NCBI RefSeq assembly: GCF_027409185.1
Contig: NC_084464.1
Coordinates: 46,723,095 to 46,787,094 of the forward strand
DNA from: Cynocephalus volans
Taxonomy: Eukaryota; Chordata; Mammalia; Dermoptera; Cynocephalidae
Length of the DNA: 64,000 bases
Direction: 5' to 3'
Shown here: one piece after another, positions 1-10,600 of the stretch
How the letters are laid out: each line of letters opens with the position of its first letter
How positions within the stretch are numbered: position 1 is the first letter of the stretch
Translations under genes and position numbers: made by a program
Notes under the pieces: generated by a model
The model's input: the letters and a program-made list of their open reading frames with translations, nothing else
Told to the model about the DNA's origin: nothing
The model's database searches: none

Positions 1-326
1 TAGTCCCACCAGCCAGCAGCATAACCTGACCCTAGTCAGCACCCATACTATAATGTGCACCTGTGCCTTATAGAGTTGTCATGAGAACAAACTTAGGTGA
101 AGCCCCTGGACTGAATATAGAATTCTTCTAGTGTAGCCTCTCTTTGCTGTCTTGGACCTGTTTTGTTTGCTTGTCCCCCACCCCTTTCATCCCTGTGACA
201 TGAAGCTAACCTTCTATCTTACCAATAAGCTAACCTTGTCTGGAAGAGCAGGTACACCCTCCATCGGGGCTTTCAGACAGCCTTCCACTGGCACTCCCAG
301 CTCATCTTCTCCCCTCCTGTTGGCAG
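1..326 (+). other. ZNF76: ZNF76 intron, 3' part
   Basis: Intron sequence upstream of the first exon in the window. It ends with a pyrimidine-rich tract and acceptor AG at 325-326. No repeat or second exon is recognised in it. Confidence 0.8.
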
Positions 327-491
327 GTCAGCCTGTCCCCAGAAGACTTACAGGCCCTGGGGAGTGCCATCAGTATGGTGACCCAGCATGGCAGCACCAC
401 CCTTACCATCCCCAGTCATGACGACGACCTGGCCACATCTGGCACACATACGGTCACCATGGTCAACGCTGATGGCACCCAGACACAGCCC
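327..491 (+). CDS. ZNF76: ZNF76 coding exon (third from last)
   Basis: Begins V-S-L-S-P-E-D-L-Q-A-L and ends T-Q-T-Q-P. It is 165 nt, exactly 55 codons, phase 0 at both ends. The acceptor is good (ttggcag). The donor is ccc|gtatga, which lacks the usual G at -1 and the AGT at +3 to +5 and is therefore weak. A phase-neutral exon with a weak donor is a candidate for skipping; see the finding. Confidence 0.92.
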
Positions 492-1961
492 GTATGACCA
501 GGCGGTTTGCTTGGGGTTTCTTTTTCCTTTTCCATTCCTTTCTGTGGGGTGGGCATTAAAGTTCAAGCTCAAGTAGTTAAACTTTCTTACAAAGATTCTT
601 CACAAAAAGGGGTCTTCCCCCTCACTCCTCTGGGTCATCAGCAACTCTCATCTTTAAAAGCATTTGATTGAGGGCCGGCCCATGGCTCACTTGGGAGAGT
701 GTGGTGCTGATAACACTAAGGCCGTGGGTTCGGATCCCTATATAGGGATGGCCGGTTAGCTCACTTCAGAGAGCGTGGTGCTTACAACACCAAGTCAAGG
801 GTTAAGATCCCCTTACCGGTCATCTTTTAAAAAAAAAAAAAAAAAAGCATTTGATTGAGTCAAGAGACAGTTTCTAATTCTCAGTCTACCCCTAATTTGC
901 TTTGCAGCCAATCATAGGTCACTTTTCTGTGGATTTCAGTACATTTTCAGATGAGAGGACTAAACTATCCCTGGGCTTTTATTTACAGTTCTGTTGTCCT
1001 ATGATTCAAAATCCCCAAATTAAATTGGAGAAAAACCCAACCTCACTTACCTCTGAGCGCCAAGCTAATTAATCTGACCTTTCCTGTCTGAGTTGTTCCT
1101 AGCCACCTTGCTTGGAGGGATTTGTATTTGGATTGGTGGGAGGGAGAGTATTGCAGGTGGGTTGGAAGACCTCATTCTTCTGTATTTCAGGTCACAATCA
1201 TTACCTCTGGAGCTGTGGTTGCTGAGGACTCAAGTGTAACATCCCTTCACCATCAGCAGGTGGCAGTGTTGGCCACAGCCAGCGGAACGCACATTGCAGT
1301 ACAGGTAGGTAGAGATCTGGGAGGAAAGAGGATCCCAGGACCAGAAAAGGGAACAAGGGAGTGAGGGGAACTGAATGGGGATCTTGAAGGGAAGGGCATC
1401 TAGCTCAAAAAGAGCCCATTTCAGAAGACAGATCCCTTTCTCTGCCTATATCCACATGTCTGTCTCAGGCTCTTTCTTGGCAGAGGCAGAATGGTGAAGT
1501 CCCTTCTGGTCTTCAAGGATAACTCTGATGGCAGTCCATTTTCATCTCTTCATGTCTCTGTTTCTTTATCTGGAAAATGAAAAGGCTGAAGTAGATGATC
1601 ACTAGGTCCTCTCCAGCCAGTCATTCTCCTTCTGTGAGCAAGCCCGACTCTCTGACCCTGGACTATTCCATGGCTCCCTGGCCATGCCTAGCCTAATAGG
1701 ACTCTTAACTTTCTGTTTACTGGGGCCCTACTAAGCGCTCAGCCTGTAGCATTGGGTAGATGGAGGAGATTCAAAAGAGTAGGCCACATATAACTAGCTA
1801 TAACTATAAGGAAGGGTCTCACTGTCTCCTTTTCTTCTGCACTCCCTTCTCCACAGCTGGAGGAGCAGCAGACCTTAGAGGAGGCCATCAGTGTAGCCAC
1901 TGTTGCCATGCAGCAAGGGGCCGTGACCCTGGAGACAACAGTGTCGGAGAGTGGCTGCTGA
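327..1961 (+). CDS. ZNF76: ZNF76 C-terminal coding part (last three exons)
   Basis: Exons 327-491, 1191-1304 and 1857-1961 join in one frame to give the last 127 residues and a stop. ZNF76 is a C2H2 zinc-finger transcription regulator, the paralogue of ZNF143 and relative of Staf, acting in the nucleus on snRNA-type and other promoters. Its zinc fingers lie upstream of this window. What is seen here is the C-terminal region, rich in Ser, Thr, Gln, Val and Ala, with recurring motifs such as VTMVNADGTQTQPV and VAVLATASGTHIAVQ, ending ETTVSESGC. Such repeats resemble the activation-type segments of the ZNF76/ZNF143 family. All three exons begin and end in phase 0. The next gene downstream, DEF6, is on the same strand and matches the human order. 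Identification is from recall of the human protein; I am confident, and the only alternative would be ZNF143. Confidence 0.93.
492..1190 (+). other. ZNF76: ZNF76 intron with one SINE
   Basis: Apart from the SINE at 673-842 the intron is unique sequence. It ends with a tract ttctgtatttcag before the next exon. Confidence 0.85.
673..842 (+). mobile_element. CYN-type dimeric tRNA-Ile SINE in ZNF76 intron
   Basis: Two tRNA-Ile-like monomers in tandem (gctgataacac followed by a B-box-like gggttcggatcc, then a linker and a second monomer) ending in A18 or so. The target duplication is aaaagcatttgattgag, directly before the element and again after the A-tail. The repeat is in sense orientation to the gene. 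Confidence 0.88.
1191..1304 (+). CDS. ZNF76: ZNF76 coding exon (second from last)
   Basis: 114 nt, 38 codons, from V-T-I-I-T-S-G-A-V-V to G-T-H-I-A-V-Q. Acceptor ttcag and donor cag|gtaggt are both strong. Phase 0 at both ends. Confidence 0.93.
1305..1856 (+). other. ZNF76: Last ZNF76 intron
   Basis: Part of 1540-1640 resembles the 3' end of a MIR SINE (tctggaaaatgaaaaggctg), weakly. The rest is unique. It ends with a strong pyrimidine tract and ccacag. Confidence 0.75.
1857..1961 (+). CDS. ZNF76: ZNF76 last coding exon, coding part
   Basis: 34 codons from L-E-E-Q-Q-T-L-E-E-A to S-E-S-G-C, then TGA at 1959-1961. The segment A-M-Q-Q-G-A-V-T-L-E-T echoes the repeats in the preceding exons. 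Confidence 0.94.
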   Translation: MEEQQTLEEAISVATVAMQQGAVTLETTVSESGC

Positions 1962-2740
1962 GCCCAGGAGGGCTGGGTCCCAAACCATGTTGGAAGAGAT
2001 GCCATGCTGCACAGGCATCCTTGCCTCCAAGGGCCCAGGCTGTGGCTGACACATGGAAGGTGGCCACATAGGTCTCTGGAGTGAAAAGGCAGCAGGAAAA
2101 CAGCCTAACTGGAGGGGATGGGGGTCCTGCCCAAGAGGAGGGCCAGGCAGCTGGAATTGTAGAGGAGCACACCATCCTCGGGAGCTGAAGAGAATAAGTC
2201 TGATCAGCAGGCTGCATGGGGCACCCTCCCCTCAAGATCAGCTGAGCGCCTGCTTTCCTCCCTCTAGATAGCACCCTTTCTGCCTTCAGTACACTCCCCC
2301 TCTCAGGTGGAGATTGGGCTTTTGTGGGGACTAGCCATCCACCCTGACTGGTCACAGCCCACCAGGGGAGAAGGCAGACAGCTCTTCAGCTCAGTAGGGG
2401 CAGAGCAGGCCCAGCCCTGCCCCTCCCAGCAATAATCACCTCCCCGGAGGCTAGCCAAGATGCCTGGCCACTTGGCACCAGGGGCTTCCTGCCACTGCAG
2501 TCAGAATTAATTCCTCAGGGGCCTGTGGCTGAAGAAAAGGTGCCCAGCCTCCACCCAGCTGCCCCCCAACCTTTCTGTGACAGAGAGGCAAGGAGCAGCC
2601 CTGTACATAGACTGCTGGGGATTGGGTTTAAACTGTTTCGTTTTTTAAAATTCATTTTGATAATTTTATTTTTTCCTGCTCTGGGTGGTGGTGGCAAAAG
2701 GGTGAATGAGTATTTAATAAAAGTTCCAAGTTTCCAACTT
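1962..2740 (+). other. ZNF76: ZNF76 3' UTR
   Basis: About 780 nt from the stop to the expected cleavage site. It is GC-rich at first, then U-rich at 2640-2680. Open frames in both directions across it look like chance and show no family resemblance. Confidence 0.8.
2716..2721 (+). promoter_or_regulatory. ZNF76: ZNF76 polyadenylation signal
   Basis: Canonical AATAAA in tatttaataaaagttcc, at the end of the 3' UTR. Cleavage is expected 10-30 nt downstream. Confidence 0.8.
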
Positions 2741-4440
2741 GATCCTTACATCCTTTCAGCTGTGGACCCTGGTTGTAGGGCTGATCAAGTCAGGCTCTCA
2801 GCCTTGTATCCCTGACACAGACCCTGCTCAGCCTTGGTGCCGGACTAGTAGGGCTGGCCTATCTGGAGCACAGGTGGGAGGAAAGCCCCATGTAAGATAA
2901 GCCTAGAGGAACTGCTGGTGGCTTCCTGCCCACAGCAGAGCAGGTGGGCTCCAGGGTGGCCCAACAGGACTAGGGTGACCACTGATTACAGGCTCTGGCT
3001 AAATCTCAGGCCCCAGGATGGTTGGGCTGGAGGAACTCTTGGTATTTTCTGCTTTACCTTGTGGAATGTAGTCAGGGTACCTCCAGATCCAGCTACCCTC
3101 CAGCTACACACAGCTGCTCCAAGAGGGCAAAGCCCCAGCTTGGAGGGGCTGGGGAGTGTCTTCACTGAGGTTACTGAGATTCAGGAAGTAGAGTCTGGTG
3201 CATCTGCTGAGCTGGTGTCTAGGGCTGTGCTGTGGTATTCCAAAGCCACAGTTGGACCCCACTGAAAAGTGAGTGGTAAGACCAGACCAGCCGTGGCAGG
3301 AGGAGGGGAAACGGGAAGGTACTTGATGGAAAGGAACTCTGGCTTTGGCACCGACTGGACAGGAACATTGTAGGGATTGGAGGTGCCTCTCTTTTCTTAT
3401 TCTTTGTCCACTGTGTTGGATGCGCCCCAGCCCTTTCCTGCCACCAGGACTGGAACCTCCTCCCCTAAGCCAGGCATCCTCTCCTAGGATGCCTAGAAAG
3501 CTCCCATTTACTCTTGCCACCAGCTCCTTGGAAGCATGGGGCTGAGGCATGACTCCGGTTAGGGAGTATCTCAGAATTGGCCTGAGCAGGTTTCTTCAAC
3601 ACTCATGGCCATTATTCTTGGTGTGGGTGTGTCCCAGCCCTCATGGGCACTGGATCTAAAAAAAGTGGAAGACCCCGAATCCCAAGCCTGCTGCTGCCAG
3701 GACCCCTGAGGTTGGGCCCCACCACTGGGCTCACCCCTATGTGATTCAGAAACAGTCTCTGGTGTCTTCAGGGCCAGTAGGCCCAGAGTGGGCGGTGCTC
3801 TGAATGCCTTGTAGAGCAGTGCCCAGAGGCCAGGAGCCATCAAATCAAGTGCCTGGTCTGCCTGACCTGGGGCGGTGCCCTGGCTTGATTCCTCCTCCGA
3901 GTCTGTGATGTCACCTGTGTTTTCTTCTGCTTGAGGGAAGCCCCACCACCGAGGCAACCTTAGGTGGCACTAAAGGAAATGCTTTATCCAGAGCCTACTG
4001 TGTGTTTTACATCCGTTCTCATTCTTACCATTCTGGAGGTCGGTATTTTTCCTGCATTACCAAGTGAGGAAACTGCTCAAGGAAGTTAAGTAACTTATCC
4101 AAGGACTCCCACCTGGTAAGTGTGGATTTGGAGCTGGACCCCCAGTTTGTCTGACTACAAAGTCAGGATGGGCTTTCTTTTTCCTTCAGAAAGCTGCCTC
4201 TGGGAGACCAGGAAGAGTCCAGAAAGTTCTGGGGCTAAGGGGGCTTGCATGGCCAGGGAGCCAGGCCGATACAGAACAAGGGCTCCAGCTCTCAGAATGC
4301 TGCTCTCCAGTTCCTGTGCAGGCAGTGGGGCTGCTGAGCAGTGTGAGAGCAACATGCTGGTTCCTGCCAGTATGGGGAGCCAGAGCAAGCAGGCAGGTGG
4401 AGCTCGCGCTCCATGCCACAGCCCCTCTGCGGTCTCTGCA
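2741..4440. other. ZNF76-DEF6 intergenic region
   Basis: Only about 1.7 kb separates the ZNF76 poly(A) site from the DEF6 promoter. Mostly unique GC-rich sequence; several long chance frames, none with recognisable protein character. A MIR lies at about 3965-4140. I see no CpG island here. Confidence 0.7.
3965..4140 (-). repeat. MIR SINE relic, antisense
   Basis: Antisense MIR core: taccaagtgaggaaactgc, then aagttaagtaacttatccaa and a typical end near ggatttggagctgg. Old and diverged. Confidence 0.65.
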
Positions 4441-4509
4441 GCCGTTTGCATTTCCTGAAACCGGATCTTGGTGTCAGAGCCGCCCCTGGGCCGGGCGGGT
4501 GCCTCAGCC
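4400..4509 (+). promoter_or_regulatory. DEF6: DEF6 core promoter and 5' UTR
   Basis: Sequence directly upstream of the DEF6 start. It holds gtttgcatttcctgaa near 4444-4460, which combines a near-octamer (tttgcat) with a ttcc core, then accggat near 4460, an ETS-like core. There is no clear TATA box, and the segment near the ATG is GC-rich (gggccgggcgggt). ETS and octamer factors are common at lymphocyte promoters, which fits DEF6 expression. The start site is not determined. Confidence 0.45.
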
Positions 4510-4605
4510 ATGGCCCTGCGCAAGGAGCTGCTCAAGTCCATCTGGTACGCCTTTACTGCGCTGGACGTGGAGAAGAGCGGCAAGGTCTCCAAGTCCCAGC
4601 TCAAG
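4510..4605 (+). CDS. DEF6: DEF6 exon 1, coding part
   Basis: Residues 1-32, starting at ATG 4510 in gcctcagccatggcc, a good Kozak context. Encodes the first EF-hand-like loop (D19-V-E-K-S-G-K-V) with Gln rather than Glu at loop position 12. Donor aag|gtgagg. Confidence 0.96.
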
Positions 4606-7600
4606 GTGAGGGGCACCTGGGGCCCAGGGGAGGCTGGTAGACACACCACACCAATCCCTGCCACCTGGGAGCCAGGCATGAGCACCGTGCTACTCTGGGG
4701 TCATCCAGCGGCCCAGGCCTGGGGTGTGGGGTTGGTACTGGGTAACTAGGCCAACATGGTGTGGTGGATGCTGCTGCCCACTGTCCCGAGGTCCCAGTGA
4801 AGTGTGTGCAGAGCTGGTGCCCAGAACCCGGCCCCCTCCACCGACTGGAGGGTGGGGGTGGCATCATGGGGTTTTGAGAGCCATGAGCCAGGCCACCTCC
4901 CAGACTTTGTGTGGTGAGCACACATGTCTCCCCAGAGTCATGCTTGGGCATGCGCCCTATTCCTGCCGCTTCTTCCTGGCTTTGAAGAGAGACAGTTAGC
5001 CCGTACTTGTCAGGCACTTCCTCTGAAGCTGAGAGTGAAGCATAAAGAGCCTCCCCAACTCCCAGACTAGGCTGGCCCACGGAGCCCTGCCCCCCAGGTA
5101 GGATGGAGCTGTAGAGTGACAAGGACTGAAGACTCCATTATACTGTTACCCAGCTCACCGTCATCCTCCACCCACACACACACCAGGTTAGGAAGCTATG
5201 ACCTTAGGCCTTGGGACCTCATGTAGGGAGAGAGTAGAATGTGAACCCAGGAAAAAGCCACATCAGTGATTGTCCTAAAGTCCATCATCCAGCCTAGACA
5301 ATTCCTGAGAGGCCAAGGAGTTTCTCTCCCTTTTCTTCTGATCCTGAATTAATGCTGCCTTTCCCACCCTAGTTAGTAGGGAGGAAGCAAGGCCCTAGGC
5401 CACTAGAACCGTGGAACACTGGGGAAAGGAGTAGGGTAGGCTTCAGCTCTCTGGGACCTGCCTTAGGAGTTCATTCATTCACTCTGCAAATATTGGATTG
5501 AGTGCCCTGCATGTGGTTATGTACTGAGCATGAGGCTAAGCCCTAGATCCCTGGTGTCTCCCCTACCCCAACCCCACCCCAAAGGAGAGGTGCAGTGTCA
5601 AGGAAATCTCCATTCCTAATGTCCAAGGTAGGAGGTATGGGAAACTTGAGAGGATGAATGGAACAGAATGGGCATTATACGCCACCCCCAATTCAGTCCC
5701 CCCATTTTGCTGAACTTGGATGTCCAAACTGGTCCTATTCCACAATCTATCCCTTAGCTGGATTTGTGAGCATCTAATAAATGATTTTTTACTCCCTCAG
5801 GAAAGAGAGTTCACTACCACCTTTGGTCACCTGGGTAGTACCTCCCAACAGGCAGGTTCTTCCTTATATACTACTTAATTCCCTTTTATTGCAGATCATG
5901 TCAGTTAGCTGGGTCTTCAGTAAAGATGGAAGTAAAGTAGATCATCCAGAAGATCCAGAGTTTCTTCCATCCCTGCAGAAACTCTGTGCCCACACCCACC
6001 TCCCACCTGCACCTTTAATATCACTGGGACAATACCAACCCCCATGGCTTATTGCTGCCAAGGTAGCATTTTCCACCTCTCCATTACCTGTGGCCACTGA
6101 GACCTCTCCAGGCTCTCTGTGACCCTCAAGTGGTTCCCTTTTTTCTCATGCCATCAGCCAGTAGGGCCTCCTAGCTTGAATCTCTGTCTCAGCTTCTGCT
6201 TGTGCATTTAAACAGTTAAACTCTCTCACCCCTACAGTTTGAGCATTTCTAGGGATGATCACATGGAGAGCTTGCATACTTGAACTGTCCTGTGTCTTTG
6301 TACCACATTTCAGCTCAAATTGAGCCCACTGCCAGCAACATCTCTGGTCACATAGGATCAATGGTAGATTTCACCCCTGCTTGACAGAAATCTTGTCTGC
6401 TCTGGGAACCTGAGTTAACAGTGGGAGCCTCAGGGCTCAAAGTGAGGGTTGGGCAGAAACGGCAGGGCCCCTGTCAGAGGAGGGAAAGATGCGGAAGGCA
6501 ATTCTCCCCAAGACCATAGTGGTGGCTATTTGAATGGGAGGAAGTAGTGATAGTGTTGGGGGTGGGGATGCCAGAAAGGCAAAGGAATAATAGAGAAGTG
6601 GTCGGAAGGCAGAGGAAGAAGCAGATGAGAGAGATTTACCAACAGGGCCCATTCCCTCCCCTGGAAAGATTTAGGGATAAGGGAAAAGGTCTTGGAGTTA
6701 GCCTGTTCTTGCTGAAACTTTCCCTAGCCTTGAAGTCCTCGGTTGGGACCAGGCAGGAGACGTGCACCAGCCCAGAGCAAACTGTGTGTGAAAGTTGCAC
6801 TTCCCTCCTGATGTGTTGGTAGAAGGGCTGCCACTGGCTGTCCAGGGCAGGCCCATGATGAGGCCATGGGGAGGAGGAAGAATAGCAAGTCCTCTGAGAA
6901 CAGCTCGAGTCAGGATTATTTTCCCTGGAGGAGAGGAGGCTTGGGGAAGAAACCAGATGTGTTTTGCTCTCTGAATTCTTGTAGAAGGTACAGTGGCTTT
7001 TGTCTAGTTGGGTTGAGAATCATGAAAATAGATCAGGAGGAATGGCACTTCTGCCCAGGGTGGATTTTGGTTGAACACAAAGGAGTTGAGGGCTGTGCGT
7101 TTTTGCAGGATCCTCAGAACCTCCTCTAAAGAACTTTAGGAGTGAGTAGAGTCCTCCTGACAGGGCTGCAGAGAGGAGAGCCCTTGGGAATGATGGGTTT
7201 CCTAATGGCCACACCCTCTTCCCCAGGGGAGCAGCTTGGATTTTAGGCCTAGTGGAGGATCAGCTGAGAATGTGCCTGCCTCCCTCCCTAACCAGCGGGC
7301 GGGCGGGGGATGTAGATAGAGCAGTGTGTCTCTGGCTTGATGGGTATCTGAGAAGGCAGCAGCCTGCTACTTCCCTGTGACTGGCAGGAGCTGGAGGAAG
7401 GGAGGGAGATTGTTCAGGGGCCTCTCAGGCTCCCAAGCCTCTAAGTAATAATACTCAGGGCAGTCCTGGAGCCCAGAGAGGGTCTCTTGCCACTGAGTCT
7501 CTGAGCCTCTGAGCCTCAGGCTATACCTCCTCCGGAGAGAAGGTGGAGGGAAGATTAAGAACATCTCAGGCCCAGAATCCTGCTGGCTAGGGTCATCAGC

Positions 7601-10600
7601 TTTGCCCTAGCCTGTATGTGCTGCTAGTCTCCTCAGGCTAGGATGTGGGGGTGGGGAAGGGAGGAGGATTTAGTGACACACAGGGCACTTGACTCAGAAC
7701 ACATAGGCTTGCACTTATACTGCTCCCCAGCTGGTGACCTTAAGCAAGTCACTGTCCATCTCTAAGCTTCCAGTTCTCATCTATAAAGCAGAAGGGTTGA
7801 ACTGGGGATCAAGCTGTCCAGTCAGCCTACAAAATTTACTTAAAAAATAAATACAACAAGTAGGTGAAACTGGTCCTTGATGCAACCTCTCCTTTTCCTT
7901 TTCTGGACCCCAGTCTTTTGATGCCCATACCCAACCCCTCCAGCCTGTTCTTGCTCTCAGGTTGTACAGCTAATCCAGAGATTCCCTTTTTAAAATTCCC
8001 AGTGCTCAGGCTGGGCGATTACTTCAGCTGGTTAAAACAAGGTGTTGATAACACTCAAGGTCCAGGGTTCGATCCCTGCACTAGCCAGCCTCCCCCCCCC
8101 CCAAAAAAAGTATATATTTTATAATTTTTTAAAGAAACCCTTACTGGCCAGATGCCAAAAATAAGAAGGTCCGGGCTCCAATTATCTCATTTCTTTAGAG
8201 TGTGGTGCTAATAACACCAAGGTCCAGGGTTCAATCCTTGTACCTACCAGACGCCATATGTAACTAAATACATACATACATACATAACATAAAATTCCCA
8301 GTGCTCCTCCATGATAGTAGTTATGCTTTAGTGTCCACTAAAATATATTCAATAACCCTTAAAAGTGTCTGTGTCTTTTAAAAGAATCACTTGGGACCTA
8401 GATTCATTTAAAGACCATAGTCCATTTAGGAGAGGGAGATTATTCATACTTTCTGAAGTCATTGCTTGGTGCTTTTATGGATTCCCAAACCCCCCTTATC
8501 TGCATCTGTCTACTCCCTGGTCAGCCAGGGATTCAGAATCCTGAAGGCTGGGAACTACAGAACCAATTCTTGTTGATTTATTCTTATCAACGTGGACCTG
8601 ACACGTGCTCCTATCCCCAAACTTGAGTTTTTAGAGGACTCCAAGTCCCCAGAGGAGACCCACTCCCCGGCATGCCACCAGAGGAAAGAATGAATAAATG
8701 AAGCCTCTCAAAGGTCAATGGCTGCGAACCCAGGCCAGGGGCTGCTTGGATGGGTGGGGGAGACTGCGGGAATCTTCTCTGAGGAAGCCCAAATGGCAGC
8801 TTGTGAACAATACACCTGGACCCCACCCCTGGAAACTCTGAGTCAGTAGGTCTGGGTGAGGCACACGTTTTTCAGTTTCACCAGCTCCCCAGGTGATTCT
8901 GCTGCTCAGCGGAGCCAACGCCTAGAGATTTGAAGTCAGACCTTGGGCAAGGCACTTCACCTCTGTGAGCCTGGATTTCCTCATCTGTAAGTGAGGATAA
9001 TGAGAGTCCCTGCCTCCAGGGCTGAGGATTGATTGAGATCTGCAAGTGAGCTTCTGCTCTCTACTCCTCCACCCCTATCATTTCCTTTCTGGCATGACCC
9101 CTCCCCTGGTCACACCTTCTCCCCACCCCCAGCCACTACCTGCACCCAGGCGCAGGAAGCCTGGCAGTCTGAGGTCTGTTGAGCAATCTGGTGAGAGACC
9201 GGGAGCCGGGAGCCTGGAGCCTTTAATTCCTCCTTGTCCTGACACCTGACAGCTCACCAGGGTCTGCCTTGGGCTCTTCAGAGTCCAATGGCAAAAGGTA
9301 CGGGCGAGAAAAATGGGCTGAGTAGGTTTAGAGGACAGTATGGACGAATGAACCAAGTAGGGGAACAGTTCAAGTTTCTGCTGCAGTGTGGCAGGTTCTA
9401 ACCTGGGGTGGGAGGAGGGTTCGTACATTATCTTCCTGAACTCCCTTTTTAGAGATATGAAAACTGAGGCCCAATGAGGTAAATTTGCTCAGAGATATTC
9501 AGTGTATGTCCGTCTGACTTTTGTATTTTTTCTACTACTTCCCATGAAGCATTGAAGTTCACTCAACAGGTATTTATTGAGCATTCATAATGTGCCAGGC
9601 ACAGTGATGCAGCAGTGAGCGGGACAAAAATCTCTACCCATGTGGTGCCAACATTCCAGTCAGAGGAGATGGGTGATAAGCAAAATAAATAAGCAAAGTG
9701 TAGTGTGATGGAAAATGATACATGGCATGGGGGAAAATAAAACAGAAGTGGGTATAGGGATTGTGGGGGTTAGAGGGGATTGGTTCAGGCCGTGAAGCAA
9801 GAGTATACTTGGCCTGTTTGAGGAACATCAAGGAGGCCAGAGTGGCTGGAGAGAAGTGAGCAAGAGGGATGAGGTCAGAGAAGGTGCTGCAGGCCAGATC
9901 ACATGGGACCTGGAGGCCTCTGGAAGGACTTAAGCTTTTTATTCTGAAAAAGATGGGAAACCATTGGGGCATTCAAGTTAGACCTGAGGAGTTAGAAACA
10001 TTCAGCGTGTGGAGGACATTATCCTGATCTCCTGAGTCGGGGTTGGGATTGGGGTCCTTGCTGCCCACAAGAAATGTCTAACACAGTGAACAGCGAAATA
10101 CTGTTATTACAGAGCACCTTAATAACAGGGCAAGTTAATAACAGAGGTTAATGGAACCCTTTGTTTTTTATCTCTATTGTTTTAAATTTTTGTCATAAAA
10201 AATGTATACTCCTGGTTTTAAAAAAATCAGAGTGCAGAATAATATAGTGTTAAAGAAGATGGAATGTATTATAAAAGTAAAACATTGGTTAAAAAATTCA
10301 AAGAGTAGAGAAGAATATAATGTTAAAGAAGATGCAAGTTCCTTCCCTACCCTCCACCCCTCTCTCTGAGTGGTGAGGGTGGGGGGTGGTCATTGTTAAC
10401 AGTTTGCTGAGTCTTATAGGTTTTTTCCACATACAAATAAGCATGTTCGGTTGAACCATATTAAGTTTCTGACATTTGGGGCCGGCCTGTGGCTCAGTTG
10501 GGAGAGCATGGTGCTGACACCACCAAGTCAAGGGTTAAGATCCTCTTACCGGTTATCTTTAAAAAAAAAAAAAAGTTTCTGACATTTGATCACTTTGAGC

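Noticed and set aside
673-842. Functional tRNA-Ile genes at the SINE loci
   Set aside because: A and B boxes are recognisable but the stems do not pair properly, tails and target duplications are present, and the same sequence recurs across the window. These are SINEs.
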